64,000 bases of DNA, taken from the NCBI RefSeq assembly GCF_900115545.1, contig NZ_FOWV01000003.1, forward strand, positions 372,001-436,000. The letters are read 5' to 3'. The stretch is from Ralstonia sp. NFACC01. GTDB lineage: Bacteria > Pseudomonadota > Gammaproteobacteria > Burkholderiales > Burkholderiaceae. This document shows, piece after piece, positions 18,507 to 29,207 of the stretch. A model generated the notes under the pieces. That model saw only the letters and a list, made by a program, of their open reading frames with translations. It had not been told where the DNA came from and did no database searches. Each line of letters starts with the position of its first letter. Positions within the stretch are counted from its first letter, which is position 1. The position numbers and the translations under genes are program-made.

Positions 18507-19010
18507 ATGACCATCCTGACGCTCATCGTCGCCCGCGCCCGCAATGGCGTGATTGGCCGCGACAACACCCTGCCCTGGCGCCTGCCCGAAGATCTCGCCC
18601 ACTTCAAGCGCACGACCATGGGCGCACCCATCGTGATGGGCCGCAAGACGTACGATTCGATCGGCCGCCCGCTGCCAGGCCGGCGCAACATTGTCGTCAC
18701 GCGTAATGCCAAGCTCGAGCTGCCGGGCTGCGAGATCGCCTACTCGATGGAAGATGCGCAGCGTCTGTGCGTAGGCGCCGAGCAGATCTTCCTGATCGGT
18801 GGCGCGCAACTGTATGCGGATGCCCTCCCGAGCGCAGACCGCCTGATCGTCACGGAAATCGACGCCGATTTCGAAGGCGACGCGCACTTCCCCGCGCCCG
18901 ACCCGAAGCTCTGGCACGAGGTCGCACGCGAGACGCACCACGCGGCAGCGCCCAACGATTTCGACTACGCGTTCGTTACGTATGAACGTCCGCCATCGGA
19001 CGAGCAGTAA
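18507..19010 (+). CDS. folA: Dihydrofolate reductase
   Basis: A 167-residue enzyme that reduces dihydrofolate to tetrahydrofolate with NADPH. The N-terminus [20 protein letters not shown] and the motif [18 protein letters not shown] contain the substrate-binding Asp/Glu region; NADPH-binding parts are [21 protein letters not shown] and [14 protein letters not shown]. It lies directly after thyA (4-bp gap), an operon seen in many proteobacteria. A strong bidirectional terminator follows. Confidence 0.97.
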   Translation: MTILTLIVARARNGVIGRDNTLPWRLPEDLAHFKRTTMGAPIVMGRKTYDSIGRPLPGRRNIVVTRNAKLELPGCEIAYSMEDAQRLCVGAEQIFLIGGAQLYADALPSADRLIVTEIDADFEGDAHFPAPDPKLWHEVARETHHAAAPNDFDYAFVTYERPPSDEQ

Positions 19011-19025
19011 CCAGCGGCAGGCAAT

Positions 19026-19060
19026 AAAAAACGCGCTCAGTTTCGAGCGCGTTTTTTATT
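19026..19060. terminator. Bidirectional terminator between folA and pmbA
   Basis: A 13-bp stem AAAAAACGCGCTC / GAGCGCGTTTTTT (19026-19038 with 19045-19057), 6-nt loop. It can serve both convergent genes. Confidence 0.9.
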
Positions 19061-19074
19061 TAGGCAGTGACGAT

Positions 19075-20448
19075 TTATTCGCCGGCGATCGTCATCTGTT
19101 CGATCAAGATCGAGCCAGTTTCCTTCGTACCACGCACGAGCGCATCGGCTCCGATGGCAACGATCTGGCGGAACATCTCACCCAGGTTGCCGGCAATCGT
19201 GATCTCCTCCACCGGATATTGAATCACGCCATTTTCGACCCAGTAGCCCGACGCGCCGCGCGAGTAATCACCCGTCACGTAGTTCACGCCCTGGCCCATC
19301 AGTTCGGTGACCAGCAAGCCCGTGCCCATGCGGCGCAGCATGCCGGCAAAGTCGTCTTCTGGCGTGGTCTTGTCGGAGAACAACGTCAGGTTGTGCGAGC
19401 CGCCGGCATTGCCCGTGGTTTGCATGCCCAGCTTGCGCGCGGAATACGTCGACAGGAAGTAGCCTTCCACCACGCCGTTCTTCACCACATCGCGGCGCTG
19501 CGTGCGTACGCCTTCCTCATCGAACGGAGCGCTGCCCATTCCGTTGAGGACGTGTGGGTCTTCTGTGATCTGCACATGCGGCGCGAAAACTTCCTTGCCC
19601 AGCGTATCGAGCAGGAACGTCGACTTGCGATACAACGCGCCGCCCGACACCGCCTGTACAAAGGCGCCCAGCAAACCTGCAGCCAGCGGCGCCTCGAACA
19701 ACACGGGGCACTTGCGCGTTGTCAGCCGACGCGCGGACAAACGCGCCAGCGCACGTTCTGCCGCGTACTTGCCGATCGCTTCGGGCGCAGCCAGATCGTC
19801 CGGCGAGCGCTTGGACGAATACCAATCGTCGCGCTGCATATGCGCGCCCGAACCGGCGATCGGCGCAGCAGAAATGAAGTGACGCGAATACGGGTAGCCC
19901 GCCATGAAACCGCGCGACGTGGCCAGCACGAAGTGCGAATGCTGCGCCGAGATGCTCGAGCCGTCGCTGTTGCGGATCTTCGGGCTTACGGCAAAGGCAG
20001 CAGCTTCCGCGGCGCGAGCGATCTCCACGGCGGCTTCCGCGTCGATCATCCACGGGTGATAGAGCTGCAGGTCTTGCGGGTGTTTCTCCAGCAGTTCTTC
20101 TTCTGCCAAGCCGGCACAATCATCGTCGGCGGTGAAGCGCGCAATGTTGTAGGCAGCCTCGACGGTGGACCGCAGTGCCGCCGGCGAAAAGTCCGACGTG
20201 CTGGCGTTGCCGCGTTTCTTGCCGAGCATGACCGTCACGCCAACGATCTTGTCGCGGTTCTGCTCGATGGTCTCGATCTCGCCCTTGCGCACCGTGACCG
20301 ACAGGCCTTGGCCTTCGGAGATTTCCGTTGCGGCATCGGAGGCGCCGAGTTCGCGTGCAATGCGGAGCACATCGGTGGCCATCTCCTCGAGCTGTTCGCG
20401 GCGGTAGGCAAACACAGGGGCGGTCTTGGAATCGAGCGTTTGAGACAT
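19075..20448 (-). CDS. pmbA: Metalloprotease PmbA/TldE
   Basis: PmbA (TldE) forms a heterodimer with TldD that degrades unfolded peptides and matures microcins; TldD holds the metal site. The 457 residues show the family pattern: ISEGQGLSVTVRKGEIETIEQNRDK near the N-terminus, CPVLFEAPLAAGLLGAFVQAVSGG in the middle and VTGDYSRGASGYWVENG near the C-terminus. The frame begins with a TTG at 20454, but ATG 20448 (MSQTLDSKTAPVF) is preferred. It is divergent from darP (yjgA), the same pairing as in E. coli. tldD is not in this window. Confidence 0.93.
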   Translation of the reverse strand: MSQTLDSKTAPVFAYRREQLEEMATDVLRIARELGASDAATEISEGQGLSVTVRKGEIETIEQNRDKIVGVTVMLGKKRGNASTSDFSPAALRSTVEAAYNIARFTADDDCAGLAEEELLEKHPQDLQLYHPWMIDAEAAVEIARAAEAAAFAVSPKIRNSDGSSISAQHSHFVLATSRGFMAGYPYSRHFISAAPIAGSGAHMQRDDWYSSKRSPDDLAAPEAIGKYAAERALARLSARRLTTRKCPVLFEAPLAAGLLGAFVQAVSGGALYRKSTFLLDTLGKEVFAPHVQITEDPHVLNGMGSAPFDEEGVRTQRRDVVKNGVVEGYFLSTYSARKLGMQTTGNAGGSHNLTLFSDKTTPEDDFAGMLRRMGTGLLVTELMGQGVNYVTGDYSRGASGYWVENGVIQYPVEEITIAGNLGEMFRQIVAIGADALVRGTKETGSILIEQMTIAGE

Positions 20449-20532
20449 AGGCAATGGAGGGGAGAAACGGGCGCCGCGATTTTGCCAAAAGCAGGCAAGA
20501 ACTGGCGAAAGTGCCCATCATAGCAAGATACA

Positions 20533-21155
20533 ATGCGCGCCATGAGCCGAGCATCCCGACACAACCCCACGTATCTCCAACCCGTCGTGCGCACCGACAT
20601 CGGTGACGAGGACGATCCGGATACGCCCAAGAGCAAATCGCAGCGCAAACGCGAGGTAAACGCCTTGCAAGACCTGGGCACTGCCCTGGAAGCGCTGCCC
20701 AAGGACAAACTCGCCAAGGTACCGCTGCCCGAAAAGCTGCTCGACGCCCTGCGCGAAGCCAAACGCACCACCGCCCATGAAGGCAAGCGCCGCCAGATGC
20801 AGTACATCGGCAAGCTGATGCGCACCTTGACCGACGAGGAAGTGGAGGCCATTCGCCGCGTCCTGGCCACCTTCGTTGGCGCCTCGAAAGCGGAAACCGC
20901 GCGCCTGCATGCCATGGAGCGTTGGCGCGACCGCCTGATCGCCAGCGACGACGCCGTTACCGAGTTCATTGCAGCGCACCCGGATTCCGACGTGCAGGCG
21001 CTGCGTACGCTGGTGCGCAATGCGCGCAAGGAAGCGCAGTTGGCCAAGCCGCCCAAGTCGTCGCGTGAGCTGTTCCAGATGGTCAAGCAGGCCCTGGCCG
21101 GCAATGATCGTGATGAAGACGACGCCGATCAACCCGAAGCCGAAGACGACGAAGC

Positions 21156-21159
<4 letters not shown>
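20533..21159 (+). CDS. darP: Ribosome biogenesis factor DarP (YjgA, DUF615)
   Basis: DarP associates with late 50S precursors and assists large-subunit assembly. This 208-residue protein (or 205 from ATG 20542) is very charged, with [49 protein letters not shown] and [18 protein letters not shown], which match the DUF615 family. The C-terminus is an acidic tail ([16 protein letters not shown]). Its stop overlaps the mog start by 4 bp (ATGA), implying translational coupling. Confidence 0.92.
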
Positions 21160-21803
<644 letters not shown>

Positions 21804-21806
21804 CGC

Positions 21807-22466
21807 TTACGGGGCCACCGAAGACGCCAGCGCTTCAGCGTCCGGCGTTTGCGGCACGTCGCGGATGAAGTGCTCGCGGTAATAGCGCAGTTCTTCGATC
21901 GATTCGATGATGTCTGCGAACGCCGTGTGCCGCTGGTGCTTCGTAAAGCCCTTGGCAATGGCCGGCTGCCAGCGCTTGCAGAGCTCCTTGAGCGTAGAGA
22001 CGTCCAGGTTGCGGTAGTGGAAATACTCCTCCAGCTTGGGCATGTAGCGCGCCATGAAGCGGCGGTCCTGGCAGATGGAGTTGCCGCACATTGGCGACTT
22101 GCTCTTCGGCACCCACTTCTTGAGGAAAGCCAGCAGTTCCGCTTCCGCTTCCGCTTCGGTCGTGGTGGATGCCTTGACCTTGTCGATCAGGCCCGAACGC
22201 CCGTGCGTGCCCTTGTTCCAGGCGTCCATGCCGTCGAGTAGCTCGTCGGACTGATGAATCACCAGCACCGGACCTTCAGCAAGAATGTTCAGCTCCGAAT
22301 CCGTCACCACCACGGCCACTTCGATGATGCGGTCGTTCTCAGGGCTCAGGCCGGTCATCTCCATGTCGAGCCAAACGAGGTTGTTATCGCTTTTGGCGGC
22401 AACGCGGCTGGGGGTGGACGGGGATGCGGCGGACGGGGAAACGGCGGTACTCACGGGGGTGCTCAC
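21807..22466 (-). CDS. orn: Oligoribonuclease
   Basis: Orn is the essential 3'-5' exonuclease that degrades 2-5 nt RNA fragments, including pGpG from c-di-GMP turnover. The DEDDh motifs are visible: [22 protein letters not shown] (Asp and Glu), [15 protein letters not shown] (Asp) and HRxxxD as [15 protein letters not shown]. The length is 219 residues from GTG 22466; the first 25 residues (Ser/Thr/Pro-rich) are an extension absent from E. coli Orn, and no ATG gives a better start. It is divergent from the M48 protease gene. Confidence 0.94.
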   Translation of the reverse strand: MSTPVSTAVSPSAASPSTPSRVAAKSDNNLVWLDMEMTGLSPENDRIIEVAVVVTDSELNILAEGPVLVIHQSDELLDGMDAWNKGTHGRSGLIDKVKASTTTEAEAEAELLAFLKKWVPKSKSPMCGNSICQDRRFMARYMPKLEEYFHYRNLDVSTLKELCKRWQPAIAKGFTKHQRHTAFADIIESIEELRYYREHFIRDVPQTPDAEALASSVAP

Positions 22467-22530
22467 TCAAGGGCCTTGAGAAAATGACTGAAGGCTATAA
22501 TTTTCGCATATCTGATAGGTGTTTCCCCAC

Positions 22531-23790
22531 ATGCCCGCCTTTACCGCTGTCTACCTGATCGCCCTTGTATTGATGTCCGCCACGCGCCTGTGGCTGGCCG
22601 CGCGGCAAGTCCGTTACGTGGCGCGTCACCGCGACGCCGTGCCTGGGCAGTTTGCCGAGTCGATCACACTGGACATGCACCGCAAGGCCGCGGACTACAC
22701 CATCGCCCGCACCCGTCTGGCGATGCTGGAAGTGCCGGTTCAGGCCGCGCTGCTGATCGCCCTGACGCTGCTCGGCGGGCTGAACTGGATCAACCAGGCG
22801 TGGCTGGGCGTGTTTGGCCCCGGTTATGCGTATGGCGTGGCGCTGATCGCATCGGTCATCGTGATCAGCAGCGTGATCGAGTTGCCGTTTTCGCTGTACG
22901 CACAGTTCGTCGTCGAGGAGCGTTTCGGCTTCAACCGCATGACGTTCAAGCTTTGGCTGGCCGACAACCTCAAGGGCTTGGCCATCGGTACCGTGCTGGG
23001 TCTGCCGCTGCTGCTGGCGGTGCTCTGGCTGATGGACAAGATGGGCGCGCACTGGTGGCTGTACACCTGGGTCGTGTGGATGGCGTTCATGCTGTTTGTT
23101 CAGGCCATCTACCCGAACGTCATCGCGCCGCTCTACAACAAGTTCACCCCGCTGCAGGACGAGGAAATGCGCTCGCGCATCGAAAGCCTGCTCAAGCGCT
23201 GCGGCTTCGCCAGCAAGGGCCTCTTCGTGATGGACGGCAGCCGCCGCAGCGCCCACGGCAACGCCTACTTCAGCGGCTTTGGTGCAACCAAGCGCATCGT
23301 CTTCTTCGATACGCTGCTAGCCCGCCTGAACCCGTCCGAAATGGAAGCCGTGCTCGCGCATGAGCTGGGCCATTTCAAGCGCCACCACATCACCAAGCGC
23401 ATCGCCGTGACGTTCGTGCTGAGCCTCGGTGCCCTGGCGCTGCTCGGCTGGCTCATGACGCGCACGTGGTTCTACCTGGGCCTAGGCGTCGCGCCCAACC
23501 TGTTCTCCGACAACCATGCGCTGGCGCTGATGCTGTTTTTCCTGGTCCTGCCGGTGTTCACGTTCTTCGTGTCGCCGCTGGCGAGCCTGTCGTCGCGCAA
23601 GGACGAGTACGAAGCGGATGCCTTTGCCGCCGAGCACGCCGACGCAAATCAACTCGTCTCGGCGCTGGTCAAGCTGTTCCAGGACAACGCATCGACGCTC
23701 ACGCCGGACCCGGTCTACTCAACGTTCTACTATTCGCACCCGACTGCATCGCAGCGCGTGGAGCGCCTGGTGCAGGCCCGCACAGCATGA
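22531..23790 (+). CDS. M48 family membrane zinc protease (CAAX protease 1/Ste24-like)
   Basis: A 419-residue integral membrane metallopeptidase. Several hydrophobic helices flank the catalytic domain; the zinc site HELGH is at residues 277-281 ([14 protein letters not shown]) and the third ligand Glu is in [12 protein letters not shown]. The N-terminal FEERFGFNR-like segment [15 protein letters not shown] is typical of Ste24 homologues. Bacterial members are thought to act in membrane protein quality control. ATG 22531 is preferred over GTG 22519 because AGGTG is correctly placed. Its stop overlaps the rsgA start by 4 bp. Confidence 0.9.
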   Translation: MPAFTAVYLIALVLMSATRLWLAARQVRYVARHRDAVPGQFAESITLDMHRKAADYTIARTRLAMLEVPVQAALLIALTLLGGLNWINQAWLGVFGPGYAYGVALIASVIVISSVIELPFSLYAQFVVEERFGFNRMTFKLWLADNLKGLAIGTVLGLPLLLAVLWLMDKMGAHWWLYTWVVWMAFMLFVQAIYPNVIAPLYNKFTPLQDEEMRSRIESLLKRCGFASKGLFVMDGSRRSAHGNAYFSGFGATKRIVFFDTLLARLNPSEMEAVLAHELGHFKRHHITKRIAVTFVLSLGALALLGWLMTRTWFYLGLGVAPNLFSDNHALALMLFFLVLPVFTFFVSPLASLSSRKDEYEADAFAAEHADANQLVSALVKLFQDNASTLTPDPVYSTFYYSHPTASQRVERLVQARTA

Positions 23791-24734
23791 CGCGCGGCAA
23801 ACCGAGCCGCGCTCATAAGCAGGCCGCCACCGGCGAACACGGGCTCGTCATCGCCGCACACGGGCGCCATTACCTGGTGGAACGCGAGGGCGGCGGCTTC
23901 CTGCAATGCTTCCCGCGCGGCAAACGCAGCGAATGCGCTGTCGGCGATCGGGTGGTCTATGAAGCCACCGCCGTCGACCAGGGCGTCGTCGTGCGGGTTG
24001 ACGAGCGCCGCAACCTGCTCCACCGCTCCGACCAGTTCAAATCGAAGGTGCTGGCGGCGAACCTGGATCAAGTCATCATCATGCTCGGCACCGAGCCCAG
24101 CTTTTCGGAAGACCTGCTCGGCCGCGCGCTCGTCGCAGCAGAATCCCTTGGTCTCACCCCACTCATCCTGCTCAACAAGATCGACCTGACCGCGCGGCTG
24201 GAGACGGCTCGCTCACGCCTGGCGCTCTATCGGGACCTGGGTTACACCATTGTGGAACTGACGGTGCATGGTGCGCCGGACGCCGCGCACGCCGCGCTCG
24301 AACCGCACGTGACCGGGCGCGCTTCGATCCTGATCGGGCAGTCGGGTATGGGCAAGTCGTCGCTGCTGAACCTGCTGATTCCGGGTGTGGATGCGCAAAC
24401 GCGCGAGATCTCCGAAAAGCTGGATTCCGGCAAGCACACAACCACGTTCACACGGCTCTATCACCTCCCTACTGAATGGGGCCAGGGCGGCGTGCTGATC
24501 GACTCGCCGGGCTTTCAGGAGTTCGGTCTGCATCACTTGAGCGAAGGGATGCTGGAACGCGCCTTTCCCGAGTTCCGCCCGCGCCTGACCGAGTGCCGCT
24601 TTTATAACTGCCGGCACCTGCAAGAGCCCGGCTGTGGCATTCTGGGCGCGATTGCCGAAGGCAAGATCGATCCACGGCGGCACCAGCTTTACGCGCAACT
24701 GCTGCACGAATCGGAGCAACAGAAGCCTTGGTAA
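23787..24734 (+). CDS. rsgA: Ribosome small subunit GTPase RsgA
   Basis: RsgA is a circularly permuted GTPase that checks 30S maturation. The 315 residues contain an N-terminal OB fold (about 20-90), then G4 (LLNKIDL) before G1 (GQSGMGKSS at about 184) and G3 ([10 protein letters not shown]), the permuted order that defines the family. A C-terminal zinc knuckle is seen in [14 protein letters not shown]. The start at ATG 23787 overlaps the stop of the M48 protease gene. A DUF2007 gene follows 29 bp later. Confidence 0.96.
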   Translation: MTRGKPSRAHKQAATGEHGLVIAAHGRHYLVEREGGGFLQCFPRGKRSECAVGDRVVYEATAVDQGVVVRVDERRNLLHRSDQFKSKVLAANLDQVIIMLGTEPSFSEDLLGRALVAAESLGLTPLILLNKIDLTARLETARSRLALYRDLGYTIVELTVHGAPDAAHAALEPHVTGRASILIGQSGMGKSSLLNLLIPGVDAQTREISEKLDSGKHTTTFTRLYHLPTEWGQGGVLIDSPGFQEFGLHHLSEGMLERAFPEFRPRLTECRFYNCRHLQEPGCGILGAIAEGKIDPRRHQLYAQLLHESEQQKPW

Positions 24735-24763
24735 CGGCTTCGTAACACGTTCGGGGGGCTGGG

Positions 24764-25078
24764 ATGAAGTTGCTGATCAGCAGTTCATCGCTCGGCATGG
24801 CCGCACACTGGCAGAACGTGCTGGCTGCAGCCGGCATCCGCACCGAGCTGCGCAACATTTACCTGAGCAGCGTAGCGGGTGACGTTCCGCCGCAGGACTG
24901 CGCGGCGCAAGTCTGGCTCGTGAACCCGGAGCAGGAAGCGCAGGCCCGAGCGCTGATCGATCAGGCGCAGCACCCGCCCACCGGGCCGGCATGGCGTTGC
25001 GTGCATTGCGGAGAGAGTCACGAGCCGCAGTTCGCCCAGTGCTGGCGCTGCGGCAAAGATCGCGAGGATGCGGCCTGA
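24764..25078 (+). CDS. DUF2007 protein with C-terminal zinc ribbon
   Basis: A 104-residue soluble protein. Residues 1-70 (MKLLISSSSLGMAAHWQNVL, then NPEQEAQARALI) resemble the DUF2007 'putative signal transducing protein' fold, a small ACT-like domain. The C-terminus has two CxxC pairs, WRCVHCGESHEPQFAQCWRCGK, a zinc ribbon. A GGGGGG ribosome-binding site precedes ATG 24764. It is probably co-transcribed with rsgA. Molecular function is unknown. Confidence 0.8.
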   Translation: MKLLISSSSLGMAAHWQNVLAAAGIRTELRNIYLSSVAGDVPPQDCAAQVWLVNPEQEAQARALIDQAQHPPTGPAWRCVHCGESHEPQFAQCWRCGKDREDAA

Positions 25079-25107
25079 TTGATCGTTCAGCAGCTAGGCG
25101 AGCCGCA

Positions 25108-26049
25108 TCAGCCCAGCCACACGGCAATCGACAGCATCGCCAGCAGCAGCATCCACAGCACCACCGCGCGCCACACTAGTCCCACAGCCGACTGCAGCGT
25201 GCGTACACTTGGCTCCTGCCCCACTTCCATTGGATAGGCGCCGTCTTCGTCGGCAATGCTATCGGCAGAATCGCGTTGTGGAATGGGCGTGCCCAGACGC
25301 ACGCCGAGTGCACCGCCGCCGGCGGCCAGCAGGATGCCATTCACTTCATCGTTCCACTTGGCAGCGCGGTTGCGCCACGCGTACACGGCATCTTCAAAGT
25401 TGCCGACGATGGAGAAGCCAATCGCAGTCAGGCGCGCGGGGATGTAGTCGATGACGAAAAACGCCTGACGGGCGAATAGGCCCAGCGCGGGGCTGCGCTC
25501 CGTCGACGTATCGCTCCAGTGGCGAGCGAGGTATTCAGCGCCGCGATACAGCACCACACCCGCCGGCCCAATTGGCACCAGAAACCAGAAGAACACGCCA
25601 AACACGTGACGATGCGCCGCCACGATCGCGCATTCGAGCGTATGGCGGACGATCTCGTTGACGGGCATATCGGTCGTGTCCCGGCCCGACCATTCGTTGA
25701 GTAGCAGGCGCGCAGTGACAATGTCATCGTTGCGCAGCGCCTCATGGATGTCGGTGAAGTAGTGGCTGAACTGGCGGAAACCGAGCGTCAGATAGACCAT
25801 CAGCACGTTCCACAGGAACGCCAGCCCAAGGCTGATCGACGACAGCAGATAGTGCACCAGCGCCACGACCACCACGGCCGGCAGCGTGACCACACACCAG
25901 GCGAGCACAGCATCGCGACGATGGCCCGTGTCGAACCATTCTTCTGCCCGCGCGGCCAGTGCGCGTACGACGTCGTAGATCGGGTTGTCCCGGCTGAGCG
26001 CACGGAACTGTTCAAGAATCAGCGCGCAGAGTACGGAGAAAAAAGTCAT
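25108..26049 (-). CDS. CobD/CbiB family membrane protein
   Basis: A 313-residue membrane protein related to CbiB/CobD, the adenosylcobinamide-phosphate synthase family, but no cobalamin gene lies nearby. Several hydrophobic helices are seen (LAWCVVTLPAVVVVALVHYLL, SLGLAFLWNVLMVYLTLGF, VFGVFFWFLVPIGPAGVVLY), with the family pattern GRDTTDMPVNEIVRHTLECAI and PARLTAIGFSIVGNFEDAV. Many Burkholderiales carry this paralogue outside cob clusters, so a cobalamin role is uncertain. The start is taken at ATG 26049 (MTFFSVLCALILEQ), where similarity begins. Confidence 0.75.
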   Translation of the reverse strand: MTFFSVLCALILEQFRALSRDNPIYDVVRALAARAEEWFDTGHRRDAVLAWCVVTLPAVVVVALVHYLLSSISLGLAFLWNVLMVYLTLGFRQFSHYFTDIHEALRNDDIVTARLLLNEWSGRDTTDMPVNEIVRHTLECAIVAAHRHVFGVFFWFLVPIGPAGVVLYRGAEYLARHWSDTSTERSPALGLFARQAFFVIDYIPARLTAIGFSIVGNFEDAVYAWRNRAAKWNDEVNGILLAAGGGALGVRLGTPIPQRDSADSIADEDGAYPMEVGQEPSVRTLQSAVGLVWRAVVLWMLLLAMLSIAVWLG

Positions 26050-26157
26050 TGGAAGGGCGTTGCGAAGGCGTGGATCACGCCGTGGAGGCGATGTGCAAGA
26101 CGATAGCACACAGCGTGCGCGCAACAGCGCACCTTCGGGCCCATATTCGCGCCGACG

Positions 26158-26862
26158 CTACGCTGCCAGCAGGTGATACAGGTTGCGCAGCATACCCGCC
26201 GTCGCACCCCATATAAAGTGATGACCAGAGTCAGATGCTTGGCCAGATCGCCCAGATCGTCGATAAGGCATCGCATAGAAACGACGCACACGGTCTTCCC
26301 ACCGCAGCTCGCGCACTTCGTGGTTAGCCGGGTCCATCAAAAAGGCCAGCGGCACTTCAAACACCTCGGCCACTTCACTTGGGTCAGGCTGAAGTGTGAA
26401 ATCAGGCACCAGCAACCCGACAATCGGGCTCACGTGGAAACCCGTTCCGGTGATGTAGTCAGGCAGGCGACCGATCACTTCAATGTGATCCGCACTGATG
26501 CCGACTTCCTCCATCGTTTCGCGCAGCGCGGTATCAACCATGTCCCGGTCAAAGTCCTCGCGCCCGCCGCCCGGAAAACTGACCTGGCCAGCATGTTGGC
26601 TAAGCGACGCATTGCGTTGGGTCAGCAGCACCGTCAGACCCGCTTCGCGCTGCACCAGCGGCACCAACACCGCTGCCTCGCGCAACTTGAACGAGGCGTC
26701 GATCAAGCGGGATTCATCCGTCTGCTCCGGCTGCCAGTCGGGCGGCATTTGCAGCCGCTCGCGCACGAACTCGGCGGTCAGGCGCGCGACCCCGAGCGCA
26801 GGCAATGATGCCTCGGTCGGCACCACCGGCAACTGCTCAGGATCGAACACGGGACGGCGCAT
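26158..26862 (-). CDS. NUDIX hydrolase, CoA pyrophosphatase type
   Basis: A 234-residue NUDIX enzyme that probably hydrolyses coenzyme A to phosphopantetheine and 3',5'-ADP. The Nudix box spans GGGREDFDRDMVDTALRETM and continues EEVGI, preceded by SQHAGQVSFPG, the UPF0035-type signature of CoA pyrophosphatases. ATG 26862 is preferred, with ATG 26898 upstream as an alternative. The gene lies just downstream of the rplS terminator and so may depend on read-through or its own promoter. Confidence 0.85.
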   Translation of the reverse strand: MRRPVFDPEQLPVVPTEASLPALGVARLTAEFVRERLQMPPDWQPEQTDESRLIDASFKLREAAVLVPLVQREAGLTVLLTQRNASLSQHAGQVSFPGGGREDFDRDMVDTALRETMEEVGISADHIEVIGRLPDYITGTGFHVSPIVGLLVPDFTLQPDPSEVAEVFEVPLAFLMDPANHEVRELRWEDRVRRFYAMPYRRSGRSGQASDSGHHFIWGATAGMLRNLYHLLAA

Positions 26863-26920
26863 CGGATGGGAATGTATGGGTATGGGCCGAAGAAACATAT
26901 GCGGTCAATCTTCCGCCGCA

Positions 26921-26952
26921 AAAGAGAAAAAAGGCACCCGAAGGTGCCTTTT
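26921..26952 (-). terminator. Terminator of the rpsP-rimM-trmD-rplS operon
   Basis: A 10-bp stem AAAAGGCACC / GGTGCCTTTT (26929-26938 with 26943-26952), 4-nt loop CGAA, with a T-run on the minus strand. Confidence 0.88.
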
Positions 26953-26967
26953 CGCAACGCGCGCAGA

Positions 26968-27354
26968 TTACTCCGCTACGGCTTCCTTGCGCTTGAAGGT
27001 CAGCTTCTCCTTGATGCGTGCCGACTTGCCCGAGCGTTGGCGCAGGTAGTACAGCTTCGCACGGCGCACATCACCGCGACGCTTCACTTCGATGCTCGCC
27101 AGCAGCGGCGAGTACAGCTGGAACGTACGCTCCACGCCTTCGCCCGAGGAAATCTTGCGAACGATGAACGACGAATTCAGGCCACGGTTGCGCTTGGCAA
27201 TCACGACGCCTTCATACGCCTGCACACGCTTGCGGGTGCCTTCAACGACGTTCACGTTGACGATCACGGTGTCGCCAGGGGCGAACGGGGGGATCGTCTT
27301 GTTGGCCGTCAGGCGCTTGATTTCTTCCTGCTCGATTTGCTCGATGATATTCAT
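26968..27354 (-). CDS. rplS: 50S ribosomal protein L19
   Basis: L19 sits at the 30S-50S interface. The 128 residues begin [15 protein letters not shown] and carry [22 protein letters not shown], [23 protein letters not shown] (here [12 protein letters not shown]) and [11 protein letters not shown] at the C-terminus. The start ATG 27354 is preceded by AGGAG at good spacing. It is the last gene of rpsP-rimM-trmD-rplS. Confidence 0.98.
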   Translation of the reverse strand: MNIIEQIEQEEIKRLTANKTIPPFAPGDTVIVNVNVVEGTRKRVQAYEGVVIAKRNRGLNSSFIVRKISSGEGVERTFQLYSPLLASIEVKRRGDVRRAKLYYLRQRSGKSARIKEKLTFKRKEAVAE

Positions 27355-27427
27355 CTTTTTCTCCTGGACCATCATGCCGGCGTTTTGCCTGATCGGTTGA
27401 TCGCGGCCCCGGTAGAGGATGGGAACT

Positions 27428-28216
27428 TCACTTGGTCGAACCTTCCTGTGTGGAAGCCTCTGACCCCTTTGCCGTTATCGCCGCGGCAGCGAGGAAGACC
27501 TCATCGCCGCGGGACAACAAACCCTGCTTGCGCGCTACCTCGATCAGATCGGGCCGCTTGCGCATCGTATTCAACAGCGCCTGCTGGCGGCGCCACTTTT
27601 CGATCTCGGCATGGTGCCCCCCCAACAGCACATCGGGCACACGCACACCTTCGTACTCTTCCGGCCGCGTGTAGTGCGGGCAATCCAGCAAACCGTTGAC
27701 GAAGCTGTCTTGCACCGCCGACTGCGCATCGCCCAGCACGCCAGGCAATTGCCGCACTACGGCGTCGATGATTGCCATCGCAGCAATCTCTCCGCCGGAG
27801 AGGACGAAATCACCAAGGCTGATTTCCTCATCTACGCGACGGTCGACCAGACGTTGATCGATCGCTTCGTAACGGCCACACAGCAACGTGAGGGCCGGCA
27901 GTTGCGCCAGTTCCATCACCCGCTTGTGCGTAAGCGGCTTGCCTTGCGGCGACAGCAGCACCACATGCGACGCCGCAGGCGCTTGCGCCTCCTGAATCGC
28001 GTCCAGCGCCGCTTCCAGCGGCTTGGCCAACATCACCATGCCTGGGCCACCGCCGTAAGGGCGGTCGTCCACGGTGCGGTAGTTGTCCGTCGTGAAATCG
28101 CGCGGGTTCCAGGTGCGCAACGTGTACACCTGCTGTTTGGCTGCACGGCTGGTGATCCCCCAGTCCGTGAGCGCCCGGAACATGTCCGGAAACAGCGAGA
28201 CGACGTCGAACTGCAT
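27428..28216 (-). CDS. trmD: tRNA (guanine37-N1)-methyltransferase
   Basis: TrmD methylates G37 in tRNAs and so prevents +1 frameshifting. The 262-residue SPOUT protein shows [64 protein letters not shown] (SAM-binding knot) and [18 protein letters not shown] 28216 is chosen because CCGGAG lies about 9 nt upstream; ATG 28237 would add seven residues. Third gene of the operon. Confidence 0.97.
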   Translation of the reverse strand: MQFDVVSLFPDMFRALTDWGITSRAAKQQVYTLRTWNPRDFTTDNYRTVDDRPYGGGPGMVMLAKPLEAALDAIQEAQAPAASHVVLLSPQGKPLTHKRVMELAQLPALTLLCGRYEAIDQRLVDRRVDEEISLGDFVLSGGEIAAMAIIDAVVRQLPGVLGDAQSAVQDSFVNGLLDCPHYTRPEEYEGVRVPDVLLGGHHAEIEKWRRQQALLNTMRKRPDLIEVARKQGLLSRGDEVFLAAAAITAKGSEASTQEGSTK

Positions 28217-28239
28217 CGCCGAATTCTCCGGCCGCATGT

Positions 28240-28881
28240 TCAGTAATCCAGACCCCAGTCGACGACGATGCGCTTGCCCGCAACATCCACCGACTTCACG
28301 TAAACCTCGACAAACGGCACGAGCCGCTCGACCTCGCCTTCACCGACGATACGCAGGATTTGATGCGCGCCGTTATCGATCAGGCCGCCCACCGTGCCAA
28401 GCGTTTCCTCTTGCTCGTTGACGACCGTGGCGCCGATCAGATCGACCCAGTAGAACTCGTCATCGTCCGGCTCGGGAAAATCGGCCCGGCTAACCCACAC
28501 GGCATAGCCGCGCAGTGCCTCGGCAACATTGCGGTCAGGCGCGGCAGGCGAACCCGCCACCACCGTACCGCTATGCTCACGCGACGTGCCGACGGGAAAC
28601 ACCCGCCAGTCCGCCGACGTTGCCAGTGCGCCAGCAGCCGGCTTGAGCCACCAGGTGCGAGCATTCAGCAGCGCGTCGGCGTCGCCGTGCAACTGGACCT
28701 TGATCCAGCCGCGAATACCGTAAGCCCCACCCACATAACCCACCTCGACGAGATCGTCGGGGAGCGCCGGGTTGGAGCCCGCGCCCGGGCGCATGGCTTG
28801 CAGCCGTTCGGCAACCTTTTGCGAGGTCGCTTGCGTTGCAGCAGCCACAGGACCGGGCCGTGTCGATGCGGCGCGCGTCAC
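28240..28881 (-). CDS. rimM: 16S rRNA processing protein RimM
   Basis: RimM helps mature the 30S head. The N-terminal RimM domain has [19 protein letters not shown] and the C-terminal PRC barrel has [30 protein letters not shown] and [12 protein letters not shown]. The start is uncertain: the frame opens at GTG 28881 (213 residues), giving about 40 extra residues before the conserved part; ATG 28794 would give a protein of usual length. Second gene of the operon. Confidence 0.93.
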   Translation of the reverse strand: MTRAASTRPGPVAAATQATSQKVAERLQAMRPGAGSNPALPDDLVEVGYVGGAYGIRGWIKVQLHGDADALLNARTWWLKPAAGALATSADWRVFPVGTSREHSGTVVAGSPAAPDRNVAEALRGYAVWVSRADFPEPDDDEFYWVDLIGATVVNEQEETLGTVGGLIDNGAHQILRIVGEGEVERLVPFVEVYVKSVDVAGKRIVVDWGLDY

Positions 28882-28927
28882 AGCAGGAAGTGCTCGGACG
28901 GCACCGTCGATCGACGCATGCTAAAAC

Positions 28928-29182
28928 TTAGGCAGCAGCTTTCTTGCCGTTTTGCTTCACCAGACGGGCAACCGTCGGCGACAGTTGTGCGCCCACGCCT
29001 TCCCAGTAGGTCAGGCGGTCTTGCACGATGCGCAGACCTTCTTCGCCTTCACCGGCGAGCGGGTTGTAGAAACCGACGCGCTCGATGAAACGGCCATCAC
29101 GGCGGTTACGCGAGTCGGTCGCAACGATATTGAAGAACGGGCGCTTCTTGGAGCCACCGCGGGCCAGACGGATCACGACCAT
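28928..29182 (-). CDS. rpsP: 30S ribosomal protein S16
   Basis: The 84 residues [20 protein letters not shown]... [15 protein letters not shown]... are typical of S16. An AAGGA site lies upstream of ATG 29182. It is the promoter-proximal gene of rpsP-rimM-trmD-rplS and has a well-formed promoter 40 nt upstream. Confidence 0.98.
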   Translation of the reverse strand: MVVIRLARGGSKKRPFFNIVATDSRNRRDGRFIERVGFYNPLAGEGEEGLRIVQDRLTYWEGVGAQLSPTVARLVKQNGKKAAA

Positions 29183-29207
29183 GGATCTTTTCCTTGAAAA
29201 ACTGGAT

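Noticed and set aside
18982-20523. 513-codon open frame opposite pmbA
   Set aside because: Antisense shadow of a well-supported gene; the His/Arg-rich translation is typical of such shadows.
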